Shown one piece after another: positions 1-9,827 of a stretch of DNA of 64,000 nt. The notes beneath the pieces are model-generated. The model saw nothing but the letters and a program-made list of their open reading frames with translations. It did not search any database and was not told the DNA's origin. The stretch lies in NCBI RefSeq assembly GCF_000219585.1, contig NC_015731.1, forward strand, positions 1,178,001 to 1,242,000, written 5' to 3'. Origin of the DNA: Nitrosomonas sp. Is79A3 (GTDB taxonomy: Bacteria > Pseudomonadota > Gammaproteobacteria > Burkholderiales > Nitrosomonadaceae). A program made the position numbers and the translations under genes. The stretch's first letter is position 1; each line of letters starts with the position of its first letter.

Positions 1-1
1 G

Positions 2-244
2 TTGCCGGGAGTTAAAGCATTTTCGCAATTAAATGCATGTAAGCAATTCGACTCCTGGGATCATGTGATTGCGACATGGCGGCAGCATTTGACGGGCCTT
101 GCGGAGGGTTTTTGCAATGGTGATACCAGAGTAAATCCCAAGAATTTCCCGGCAACCTGTGAGCATTGCGATATGCAACTGTTTTGCCGGATTCATGAGC
201 GGATTGGCGAGAGGCTCACTGAGCAGGATGATGAAAATGGATGA
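2..244 (+). CDS. AddB-like PD-(D/E)XK nuclease, C-terminal fragment (cut by window edge)
   Basis: Only the last 80 residues are visible and the gene continues to the left of the window. The end carries the pattern C-x16-C-x2-C-x5-C (CEHCDMQLFC and a Cys before it). This is the usual C-terminal iron-sulfur staple of AddB-type and related RecB-family nucleases. The next gene is an AddA-like helicase whose start overlaps this stop by a few bases, so the two are almost certainly the two subunits of one double-strand-break end-resection enzyme. The TTG at position 2 is just an internal codon at the edge. Function is inferred from the Cys pattern and the partner. Confidence 0.75.
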   Translation: MPGVKAFSQLNACKQFDSWDHVIATWRQHLTGLAEGFCNGDTRVNPKNFPATCEHCDMQLFCRIHERIGERLTEQDDENG

Positions 245-3200
245 CGGTACGCCCATTCCTGATGCAGATGAGCGCTATCGCGCATTGGATCCTGCGCAAT
301 CATTTATCGTGCAGGCACCGGCAGGATCGGGAAAGACTGCGCTTCTGATTCAGCGATATCTCCGATTGTTGACCTGTGTTGATGCGCCGGAAGAAATTGT
401 GGCGATTACGTTTACCAGGAAAGCCGCAGCAGAAATGCGTGTACGTGTTTTGGCAGCACTCGAAGTTGAAAAGAAACTTACCGATGCGGAAACGGCTTAT
501 GAAAAATTGAACCGTGAGCTGTCGGCTGCTGTTTTACAGCGAGATCGTCAGGCTGGATGGCATATCGCCGAGAATCCGGAGCGGTTGCGGATACAAACGA
601 TTGATTCATTATGCGCTTCATTGACACGGCAAATGCCAATGCTGTCGAAATTCGGCGCACAACCCGAAACAGTCGAGGATGCTACAAATCTCTATCTTGA
701 AGCGGCGCGTGCTACGTTGCAGCTGATTGAACAAAACAATGTGATCGCCCAGGATGTGAAGCGGTTGCTTGAACATCTGGATAACGACATGGCGCGCATT
801 GAGACATTGCTTGCCGAGATGTTATCGCGACGCGATCATTGGTTGCGCCATATTCATGGCAGAACCCGAGAGGAGCTGGAAACTTCGCTGCAAAATTCAC
901 GCCGCAATGCATTGCGCTATGTTTCCCGGGTATTTCCAAAGGCAATGCAAAATGAATTGCTGGATTTGCTGCGGTATGCCGCTTCGAATCTTCTTTCTTC
1001 AGAAGGCAAATCATCGGGGATTAGTTTCTGTGATCGGCTAGAAGCATTATCGGCGGCGGATGTTGAGCACTGGTGTGGTATTGCTGAATTATTGCTGACC
1101 AAAGAGGGCGCATGGAGAAAAAGAATTTCTGTCAACGAAGGATTTCCAACCGGTAACACCAAGACTGAAAAAGACAAGGCGAAAGCGTGGAAGAATCGAC
1201 TAGAAATTCTGATTGAGTCACTTAATCCGGAGGATACGTTCCGGCGAGCACTGCACGATATGCGCCAACTTCCACCGTCTTGTTATTCCGATAAACAATG
1301 GGAAATATTGGGAGCAATAATAAGATTGCTGCCATATGCCGTTGCACAACTTAGTATCATTTTTCAAGCCAGCGGTTATGTGGATTTCTCAGAAGTGGCG
1401 CAGCGTGCATTGATTGCGTTCGGTGATTCTGAGTCACCGACAGATCTGGCATTAGCGTTGGATTATCGCATTAAGCATTTGATGATTGATGAATTCCAGG
1501 ATACTTCAATCAGTCAGTTTAAGTTGATCGAGAAACTTGTTGCCGGCTGGGAAGCTGAGGACGGGCGTAGCCTATTTGCAGTGGGTGATCCAATGCAATC
1601 CATTTACCGGTTTCGTGAAGCAGAAGTGGGACTTTTTTTACAAGCACGAAATTCAGGGATTGGTCATCTGGTTTTACAGCCGCTCACGCTCAGAGCTAAT
1701 TTCCGTTCACAGCAAGGTATTATTGATTGGATTAATACTGCTTTTGCACAAATCATGCCCGGTTGCGAGGATGTCGCAACAGGTGCAGTGGCTTATAGCG
1801 CTTCGATTGCGACACATTCTCGGCTTACTGGCAATGCGGTGCAGCTATATCCATTTTTTGAAAAAAATCATGTTGCAGAGGCCGAACAAGTTGTGGAAAT
1901 TATCACGCGAACGCAACGTGATAACCCAACTGGAACGATAGCAATATTAGTGCGTAACCGTAGTCATTTACGCGAAATTGTAGGGCAATTAAAAAAAGCC
2001 GGGTTGCAGTTTCGCGCGATTGACATCGAATTGTTGTATCACAAGTCTGTGGTACAGGATTTGCTAGCGCTCACGCGTGCACTCATAAATCCGGCCGATC
2101 GTCTTGCCTGGTTTGCAGTGTTACGAGCCCCCTGGTGTGGTCTTTTGCTCATGGATATTGCCGCGTTAGCGAGTATTAAAAAGAATGAAAATGCTCACGG
2201 TGTGATCGCCAAAGAAATGACTGTGTGGGAGTTGATGTGCGATGAAAATCATTGGCATAGCATTTCGACCGATGCAATGATGCGCATACGCCGGATACGG
2301 GAGATATTGGAACCTTGTATGAATCATCGGCAGCGCCAATCATTACGCATGACGGTAGAAGCACTTTGGCAAGCGCTTGGCGGTCCGGGTTGCATAAATC
2401 CAGTTGAAAAAAATGGGAATTACATGGCAAACAATCTGGATGATGCCATGATTTATTTGGATTATCTTGAGGAGCAAGAAGAAGCTGGTGCTATTCAAGA
2501 TTTGGCGAACTTTGAAAAGGGGCTAAATGCGCTGTATGCCTCACCAGATCTGGATGCTGATGACACCTTGCAGATCATGACGATACATAAAGCCAAGGGA
2601 CTTGAATTTGATACGGTGATCGTACCCGGACTCGGTCGAGCGCCGCGTAATAATGATAAGCGGTTGCTGAAATGGATCGAACAACCACAAAACGAAGTTA
2701 TAGATGTAAGCGGTGTGTCGATTCCAGATTTATTACTTGCGCCGATTCAGGAAACAGGGGCAGAAGCTGATTCAATCTACTTATGGATGGAGAAACTGGA
2801 TCGAAACAAGGAGCAACTCGAAACCGATCGTTTGCTTTATGTTGCTGCAACGCGTGCAAAAAGTTTTTTACATTTATTGGGCCATGCCGGTTTGGCTTCC
2901 GATAGTGATGGAAAAACAATGCTTAAGAAGCCAGTCATTGGCACATTACTAAACAGGCTATGGTTAATTGTGCAATCAGTTTATATTGATGCAATAGAAA
3001 AAAATACCGCATCTGGGAATTGTCAACTGGATGGCAAAGATAGTGAGATGCACATGGACGGTATAGATAATCAAGAAATCTATCGATTGAGGGCAGGATG
3101 GATTTTACCGGATGCTCCAAAATCAGTAACTTGGCAAGAACCGCATGCCAGTATACAAATACAAGAAGAAATAGAATTTTCTTGGGCGAGCGAAATGGCT

Positions 3201-3713
3201 CGTCATGTGGGTAATGTAGTGCATCGATGGTTACAAAAAATTGCTGAAGATGAAATGCATGACTGGAGTACTGTACGCATACAAATGTTGCAAGATCAGT
3301 TTAAACAAAATTTGTGCGCTAGTGGAATGAGCGGGAATAATAATGAGGTGAGCTACGCAGTTGAACGCATTACTCTGGCGTTGACATATGCAATCACCGA
3401 TAAAAACGGGCAATGGATCCTGGGACCGCAGCAGTCTGCACAAAATGAATTAAGGATCACTGGTATCGTTGATAATGTGCCAATGACTTGGGTGATCGAC
3501 AGAACTTTCTGTGATTCCAGTGGAGTGCGATGGATTATAGATTATAAAACAAGCAGCCATGAGGGTTCAGATATAAATGATTTCCTAGATCGCGAACAGA
3601 TGCGTTACCAGCATCAGCTCAATCATTATGCAAAAATTATGCGGCAGATAGACTCACGCCCTATAAGATTAGGGATTTATTTTCCATTAATAGGTGGTTG
3701 GCGAGAGTGGTAA
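228..3713 (+). CDS. AddA-like UvrD-family helicase-nuclease
   Basis: This is a superfamily 1 DNA helicase with a C-terminal RecB-type nuclease domain, about 1161 residues. In order: Walker A APAGSGKT near the N terminus, motif Ia AITFTRKAAAEM, Walker B LMIDEFQDTS, motif III AVGDPMQSIYRFR, motif IV LRANFRS, motif V IMTIHKAKGLEFD and motif VI LLYVAATRAK. The nuclease core near the C terminus is WIIDYKTS, followed by QHQLNHYAKIM. It would unwind and resect broken DNA ends together with the upstream iron-sulfur nuclease. Three ATGs lie in frame at 228, 231 and 237. All overlap the preceding stop (242-244), so translation is probably coupled. A longer reading from 159 would run deep into the upstream gene and is unlikely. 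Confidence 0.9.
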   Translation: MMKMDDGTPIPDADERYRALDPAQSFIVQAPAGSGKTALLIQRYLRLLTCVDAPEEIVAITFTRKAAAEMRVRVLAALEVEKKLTDAETAYEKLNRELSAAVLQRDRQAGWHIAENPERLRIQTIDSLCASLTRQMPMLSKFGAQPETVEDATNLYLEAARATLQLIEQNNVIAQDVKRLLEHLDNDMARIETLLAEMLSRRDHWLRHIHGRTREELETSLQNSRRNALRYVSRVFPKAMQNELLDLLRYAASNLLSSEGKSSGISFCDRLEALSAADVEHWCGIAELLLTKEGAWRKRISVNEGFPTGNTKTEKDKAKAWKNRLEILIESLNPEDTFRRALHDMRQLPPSCYSDKQWEILGAIIRLLPYAVAQLSIIFQASGYVDFSEVAQRALIAFGDSESPTDLALALDYRIKHLMIDEFQDTSISQFKLIEKLVAGWEAEDGRSLFAVGDPMQSIYRFREAEVGLFLQARNSGIGHLVLQPLTLRANFRSQQGIIDWINTAFAQIMPGCEDVATGAVAYSASIATHSRLTGNAVQLYPFFEKNHVAEAEQVVEIITRTQRDNPTGTIAILVRNRSHLREIVGQLKKAGLQFRAIDIELLYHKSVVQDLLALTRALINPADRLAWFAVLRAPWCGLLLMDIAALASIKKNENAHGVIAKEMTVWELMCDENHWHSISTDAMMRIRRIREILEPCMNHRQRQSLRMTVEALWQALGGPGCINPVEKNGNYMANNLDDAMIYLDYLEEQEEAGAIQDLANFEKGLNALYASPDLDADDTLQIMTIHKAKGLEFDTVIVPGLGRAPRNNDKRLLKWIEQPQNEVIDVSGVSIPDLLLAPIQETGAEADSIYLWMEKLDRNKEQLETDRLLYVAATRAKSFLHLLGHAGLASDSDGKTMLKKPVIGTLLNRLWLIVQSVYIDAIEKNTASGNCQLDGKDSEMHMDGIDNQEIYRLRAGWILPDAPKSVTWQEPHASIQIQEEIEFSWASEMARHVGNVVHRWLQKIAEDEMHDWSTVRIQMLQDQFKQNLCASGMSGNNNEVSYAVERITLALTYAITDKNGQWILGPQQSAQNELRITGIVDNVPMTWVIDRTFCDSSGVRWIIDYKTSSHEGSDINDFLDREQMRYQHQLNHYAKIMRQIDSRPIRLGIYFPLIGGWREW

Positions 3714-4859
<1,146 letters not shown>

Positions 4860-4870
4860 TCTAGGCGAGA

Positions 4871-4907
4871 TTACCACTCCTGTCTCGAAGAGAGATAGGA
4901 GTGGTAA
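4871..4907 (+). promoter_or_regulatory. Strong hairpin between amoC and amoA
   Basis: A 16-bp stem with a single G-U pair (4871-4886 with 4892-4907) closes a 5-nt loop, 12 bases after the amoC stop. No T run follows, so it is not a classical terminator. It is more likely a processing, attenuation or 3'-stabilising element that sets amoC transcript level against amoAB. Differential amoC transcripts are known in Nitrosomonas; the role of this particular hairpin is inferred. Confidence 0.75.
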
Positions 4908-5039
4908 AGAGATTTAAGTTACTTGCAGTTATGGAAACGAAATGTATCGCGACGACGAATTAGCAGCAAAGTAGTAGTAAAGGAATCGTCAAAGAGTTTT
5001 CATATTTAATATCACACGAAAAGAAGAAGGGAGGGTCTA

Positions 5040-5864
5040 GTGAGTAGAACAGACGAAATTTTAGCAGCGGCAAAGATGCCGCCAGAAGCAGTCAGAATGT
5101 CCAGATATATAGATGCGGTGTATTTTCCAATTCTCTGTATTCTTCTGGTTGGTACCTATCACATGCACTTCATGCTACTGGCAGGAGACTGGGATTTTTG
5201 GCTTGACTGGAAAGACCGTCAATGGTGGCCTGTTGTAACACCGATTGTAGGTATCATGTACTGTGCAGCGCTTCAGTATTACCTGTGGGTAAACTATCGC
5301 CTGCCATTTGGCGCGACACTCTGTATCGTATGCCTGTTAGTAGGTGAATGGCTGACCCGTTACTGGGGCTTCTACTGGTGGTCACATTACCCAATCAACT
5401 TTGTATTGCCATCAACCATGATTCCTGGTGCGCTGATGTTAGATACAGTTTTACTGTTGACGGGTAACTGGCTGATTACAGCACTGTTAGGCGGTGGTTT
5501 CTGGGGATTGTTTTTCTATCCAGGCAACTGGCCGATATTTGGCCCGACCCACTTACCAGTGGTAGTAGAAGGTGTATTACTGTCAGTAGCTGACTACACA
5601 GGATTCCTGTATGTGCGGACTGGTACACCGGAATATGTGCGCTTGATTGAACAAGGCTCACTGCGTACGTTTGGTGGACACACCACAGTGATTGCGGCCT
5701 TCTTCGGGGCTTTTGTATCCATGCTGATGTTCTGTGTATGGTGGTACTTTGGCAAATTATATTGCACCGCTTTCTACTATGTTAAAGGTGAAAGAGGTCG
5801 TATCTCTATGAAGAACGACGTAACAGCTTTTGGTGAAAAAGGCTTTGCACAGGGGATCAAATAA
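5040..5864 (+). CDS. amoA: Ammonia monooxygenase subunit A
   Basis: Membrane subunit A of ammonia monooxygenase, 274 residues, very close in length and sequence to known Nitrosomonas AmoA. Recognisable stretches are [80 protein letters not shown] and the C-terminal [16 protein letters not shown]. The start is a GTG at 5040, preceded by AAGGGAGGG at a good distance. This matches the N terminus of the family (MSxxRTEEIL...), and no in-frame ATG fits. It overlaps amoB by one base (TAATG), so the two are translationally coupled. Confidence 0.98.
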   Translation: MSRTDEILAAAKMPPEAVRMSRYIDAVYFPILCILLVGTYHMHFMLLAGDWDFWLDWKDRQWWPVVTPIVGIMYCAALQYYLWVNYRLPFGATLCIVCLLVGEWLTRYWGFYWWSHYPINFVLPSTMIPGALMLDTVLLLTGNWLITALLGGGFWGLFFYPGNWPIFGPTHLPVVVEGVLLSVADYTGFLYVRTGTPEYVRLIEQGSLRTFGGHTTVIAAFFGAFVSMLMFCVWWYFGKLYCTAFYYVKGERGRISMKNDVTAFGEKGFAQGIK

Positions 5865-7126
5865 TGAATATAAAAAGCATTTTAAAGCTGGGCGTATTAG
5901 GCCTGTATGGAGCTGCGATAGGAGCGGCATCACTGGCGGTAACGCTGGTAGTAGACGTAGCACCGGCAGCGGCACACGGTGAACGTTCACAAGAACCGTT
6001 CCTGCGTATGCGTAGTATTCAATGGTACGACTTGAAATGGCAACCGAAAGTCACCAAAGTCAATGACATTGCTACCATGACAGGGAAGTTTCACTTAGCA
6101 GAAGATTGGCCACGTGCGGTAGGTAAGCCAACACGTGCATTTTTTAACGTAGGAAGTCCTAGCCCGGTGTTTGTACGTTTAAGCACCAAGCTGAATGGCG
6201 AACCGACCTTCATATCAGGCCCACTGGAAATTGGACGTGACTATGAATTTGAAGTGAAACTGAAAGCAAGGATTCCAGGACGTCATCACATGCACGCGAT
6301 GGTAAACATCAAGGACGCAGGACCTATTGCAGGCCCAGCCTCTTGGATGAACATCTCTGGAAGTTGGGATGACTTCACCAACCCAATCACCACACTGACT
6401 GGTAAAACCATTGACCTGGAGAATTTCAACTTCAGCAATGGCATATTCTGGCATGTATTATGGCTAGCTATCGGCTGCTTCTGGATTGGCTACTTTGTAG
6501 CGAAACCGATGTTCCTGCCACGTAGCCGTGTATTGCTGGCGTATGGTGATGAGTTACTGACATCACCAACGGACAGAAAAGTTGGATTGGCAGTTGCGAT
6601 CCTGACCTGTGCAGTGGTATGGGGAGGCTATCGTTATACAGAAAGCGTGCATCCATACACAGTACCGATCCAAGCTGGTGAATCTAAAGTAGCACCAATG
6701 CCGATTGCACCGAACCCAGTTGCAATCAAAGTAACACATGCTAACTATGACGTACCAGGCCGCGCATTACGTGTGACCATGGAAATCACCAACAATGGAG
6801 ACTCAGCGGTCAACATCGGTGAATTCACCACAGCAGGTGTACGTTTTGTTAACAAATTGGGACAGCAACACCTGGATCCAGATTATCCAAGAGAACTGGT
6901 AGCAACTGGTTTATCAATGGATGACGACAAAGGAATTCAGCCTGGAGAAACCCGTGAAGTTAAGATGGAAGCCAAAGATGCGTTGTGGGAAGTACAACGT
7001 TTGATGGCACTGTTGGGTGACCCAGAAAGCCGCTTTGGTGGCTTACTGATGACCTGGGACCAAGAAGGCAATCGCTATATTAATAGTATTGCTGGTGCAG
7101 TTATCCCAGTCTTTACCAAGCTATAA
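5864..7126 (+). CDS. amoB: Ammonia monooxygenase subunit B
   Basis: The periplasmic and membrane subunit B, 420 residues. A signal-type segment (residues about 9-37) ends in AAAHGE, so the mature protein begins at the His that serves as a copper ligand in this family. The other ligands lie in the RHHMHAM stretch near residue 142. Two cupredoxin-like domains flank two transmembrane helices (around [18 protein letters not shown] and [17 protein letters not shown]). The ATG shares its A with the amoA stop. The operon ends here at a strong terminator. The amoE/amoD (orf4/orf5) genes that follow some Nitrosomonas amo copies are not present. Confidence 0.97.
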   Translation: MNIKSILKLGVLGLYGAAIGAASLAVTLVVDVAPAAAHGERSQEPFLRMRSIQWYDLKWQPKVTKVNDIATMTGKFHLAEDWPRAVGKPTRAFFNVGSPSPVFVRLSTKLNGEPTFISGPLEIGRDYEFEVKLKARIPGRHHMHAMVNIKDAGPIAGPASWMNISGSWDDFTNPITTLTGKTIDLENFNFSNGIFWHVLWLAIGCFWIGYFVAKPMFLPRSRVLLAYGDELLTSPTDRKVGLAVAILTCAVVWGGYRYTESVHPYTVPIQAGESKVAPMPIAPNPVAIKVTHANYDVPGRALRVTMEITNNGDSAVNIGEFTTAGVRFVNKLGQQHLDPDYPRELVATGLSMDDDKGIQPGETREVKMEAKDALWEVQRLMALLGDPESRFGGLLMTWDQEGNRYINSIAGAVIPVFTKL

Positions 7127-7144
7127 GCTTAGTTAAGCATCAAC

Positions 7145-7190
7145 GCCGGTACACCACTGTCGCAAGACAGCCGGTGTACCGGCTTTTTTT
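7145..7190 (+). terminator. Rho-independent terminator of the amo operon
   Basis: An 11-bp GC-rich stem (GCCGGTACACC at 7145-7155 with GGTGTACCGGC at 7173-7183) encloses an inner CTGTC/GACAG stem capped by a GCAA tetraloop. Seven T's follow. It starts 18 bases after the amoB stop. Confidence 0.95.
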
Positions 7191-7423
7191 ATCCTAGTTC
7201 CGGTAAATTTTTCTGATGCAGTATTTCTGCCCGTTATACATGTCCACTCAATCTGAGACAGTTAAGTGTATTTTCTAATCGCAGCAAGGCGACACCTATA
7301 GTGGAAGAGTTTGATTTCAGTGTAATTTTGTGTGCTTGCTTTCGTTTTGACCGTATGAAAAATCTTTGATACATTCCAACTCGATTTCTGATAATCACAT
7401 AGTGTTAATAATAGGGGAGAATA

Positions 7424-7804
7424 ATGCAACACAATGCAGGGTTTCTACGGTTAGTGGAACAAGCTAAACAACGCGTGAAGGAATGTACCGTTGCTGATGT
7501 GCAGGCCCGATTGACGCGGGGAGAACAATTCCATTTTATCGATGTGCGGGAAGATCATGAATTCTGGGTTGACCACGCGGCAGGCGCTCGTCATCTTGGA
7601 AAAGGTATCATCGAACGCGATATTGAAAATGTGATACCTGATAAGCAAGCCCCCATTGTGCTGTATTGTGGAGGTGGGTATCGTTCAGTTCTGGTTGCGG
7701 ATGCATTGCAACAGATGGGCTATACCAATGTGATATCAATGAGTGGTGGTATTAGAGCTTTACGTGATGCTGGTTTTCCGCTCGAAAAAGATAAATCAAT
7801 CTAG
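7424..7804 (+). CDS. Rhodanese-domain protein
   Basis: Single-domain rhodanese of 126 residues, probably cytoplasmic since no signal peptide is visible. The active-site loop is CGGGYRS, with the catalytic Cys in the context VLYCGGGYRSV. The family's upstream FIDVREDHEFWVDH and the C-terminal MSGGIRALRDAGFPLE are both present. It may transfer sulfane sulfur, but no substrate can be assigned. The start ATG follows AGGGGAG. It converges on the permease gene. A short hairpin with four T's (AGAGTG-TTT-CACTCT at 7877-7891) could terminate it. Confidence 0.85.
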   Translation: MQHNAGFLRLVEQAKQRVKECTVADVQARLTRGEQFHFIDVREDHEFWVDHAAGARHLGKGIIERDIENVIPDKQAPIVLYCGGGYRSVLVADALQQMGYTNVISMSGGIRALRDAGFPLEKDKSI

Positions 7805-7876
7805 AAGCGATGCAACAGTTTTAGATTTGTCAGTTTTGCTTATGTAAAATCTAATCGGCCTTTTTCACCTAATACC

Positions 7877-7894
7877 AGAGTGTTTCACTCTTTT
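7877..7894 (+). terminator. Possible weak terminator after the rhodanese gene
   Basis: AGAGTG-TTT-CACTCT followed by TTTT overlaps the last codons of the convergent permease gene. The stem is short (6 bp, 3-nt loop), so the call is tentative. Confidence 0.4.
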
Positions 7895-9438
7895 GATTTG
7901 CTAAGTAGATTTTTGCCAGCTTCTCGAATGCCATCACGGTTATCGAACACCATATGCGCTCTTTCAAGGGGAAGTGTCTCGCCCAGAAAGAATCTGGGTT
8001 CGCGTATATTCCAAAATACCATCAACGGAACACCGAGGAATAGCGCGACAACCCCAATCAAGAATACAGTACCTACGCCAGCAATCGATCCGCTGGACCC
8101 GTAATTGGGATCCATCATGTTCCACGCCTGAAGAATACCCACCGCGATCAGAATCACCGCAGCAATTGCAGGCAAAATCACCTGCGATAGCGCTGTGTGC
8201 CAATGGCTAAATGCGGTACGATGGAAATAGAGTACACAGGATAGCGCTGCTACTGTGTAGTATGTGCAGATGGCAATGCTGACACTGTGGATCGAATCTT
8301 TGACAATTGATTCGCTGATCATACTCAGGGTCGAGTAAATTACCAGCGTCATCAAACCGATTGTCCAAGTTGCAAACTTCGGTGTTTGTGTTGCTTCACT
8401 GACTGAAGAAAATCTGCGTGGAATGGCCCGGTACGTTGCCATTGCCAGCGCAGCACGCGCTGCTGGCATGATCGTAGACATCGTCGACGAGAAAGCCGAA
8501 ACCCCGATTATCAATGCAGCAATCAGTGCGCCTTTGGCGCCGATCATATCGGTCGTCAGAACGGTGATGATCGAATCGATATTGTCTTTGAACGTCAAGC
8601 TTGATTTATCCTGCGCATCGATACCAGCGTATGCTAACGCTGTAGTAGAGAAAACTACATAAGTAATCACAGTAATCGTCATCGCGATAAGGCCGCTTCG
8701 GCCTGCTTGCTCTGAACTGCCTTCTGTTTCCTCAGACATTGCCAGCGACGCATCAAATCCCCAGAATAGGAATAACGCCACAAGAAATCCATTCAAAAAC
8801 GCACTAAAAGAAGAGATTGCAAACGGGTTGAGCCACTCCATTGAAAATGGCTCGGCAGTACTCACCGCGCCCCCCTGCATAACGCGCATTAGCAGAATGG
8901 CCGCGAGTACAATGAGACCACCATATTGCGCGATCGTCAGAATCATGGTGGTGCGAGAAGATTCCTCAGCGCCGAGTGCCGTTAGATACGTCGTGCTGAG
9001 GATGAATAGAATAGCTACGCCAAAGTGAAACCACAAGGGCGTTTCGCCTAAATTAAAGACGATGGCTGTCGTGTTGACTATGACCTGGGTTGCAGCGACA
9101 CCCGCCAGCACGCTCGCCAATAACAACGCCCAGCCGCCGAACCAGCCAAAACGTGGCCCAAGGGCTTTGGCCCCCCATGTGAAAACCGTACCGGAATCCG
9201 GCGCTGAGGTAGTCAGGTGTTTGTAGGACAATGCCACAAAGAACATCGGAATCACGGACAGGATGAACACGATCGGTAACTGATAACCGCTTTCGGAAGC
9301 ACCGTAACCCAATGCACCGGTTAACGAGTACGCCGGAGCGGTCGCTGCCAATCCAATCGTGACGGCAGCGGATTTGGATACCGATCCTTTTTTTAATCCC
9401 TTGGCTTTCAGCCCGTGCATCGCGGATTCTTCGTGCAT
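7885..9438 (-). CDS. APC-superfamily amino acid permease
   Basis: Inner-membrane transporter of about 517 residues with roughly 12 hydrophobic segments. The N-terminal half has the APC pattern: AAVTIGLAATAPAYSLTGAL, then PDSGTVFTWGAKALGPRFGW and FWGFDASLAMSEETEGSSEQ. It should move an amino acid or amine in symport; the substrate is unknown. I chose the ATG at 9438 because GAGG lies six bases upstream. The longer reading from 9504 and the ATG at 9450 lack a ribosome-binding site. It is a single gene facing the rhodanese gene, with a divergent spacer to the kinase-like gene. Confidence 0.85.
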   Translation of the reverse strand: MHEESAMHGLKAKGLKKGSVSKSAAVTIGLAATAPAYSLTGALGYGASESGYQLPIVFILSVIPMFFVALSYKHLTTSAPDSGTVFTWGAKALGPRFGWFGGWALLLASVLAGVAATQVIVNTTAIVFNLGETPLWFHFGVAILFILSTTYLTALGAEESSRTTMILTIAQYGGLIVLAAILLMRVMQGGAVSTAEPFSMEWLNPFAISSFSAFLNGFLVALFLFWGFDASLAMSEETEGSSEQAGRSGLIAMTITVITYVVFSTTALAYAGIDAQDKSSLTFKDNIDSIITVLTTDMIGAKGALIAALIIGVSAFSSTMSTIMPAARAALAMATYRAIPRRFSSVSEATQTPKFATWTIGLMTLVIYSTLSMISESIVKDSIHSVSIAICTYYTVAALSCVLYFHRTAFSHWHTALSQVILPAIAAVILIAVGILQAWNMMDPNYGSSGSIAGVGTVFLIGVVALFLGVPLMVFWNIREPRFFLGETLPLERAHMVFDNRDGIREAGKNLLSKSKE

Positions 9439-9827
9439 CTGATACCTCATGGTTTTCTGCGAATTAGGAAAAGAGAATTTCTGATAAGCGCTGGAAAGTA
9501 GCAAAAATTTGCAGTGAAGTCAAAAACGTAGAAAGAGATTGGCGTTGTACAATTTGGGACAGGTGGATTACGCAAATAATAGCGGGTTTGTCTCAAAGAA
9601 TTGCGGGGAGACTGATTACGGATATTTTCTGATAGTTTTGCACAAGCTGAGTACTATTCGCACCTCCTATTTAAAAAGCCCGCCGCAACTTGGTTTCATT
9701 CCAAGCGGAAAATAGAGGTGTATATCAAACTCAGTTACTTTAAACTAGGCGATAACGCGTTTCTAAATCGGTCAGTTGCACCACCGAAAGCATTAATCGA
9801 GATTAAAGATAGAGATAAACACTTATC
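9439..9827. other. Divergent spacer with a 60-bp imperfect palindrome
   Basis: There is no gene. Positions 9661-9720 fold as CACCT-c-CTATTT against AAATAG-a-GGTG, with an inner CCG/CGG plus CTTGG/CCAAG arm around a 7-nt loop. Promoters of the permease and the kinase-like gene should lie here, but none was clear by eye. Confidence 0.5.
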
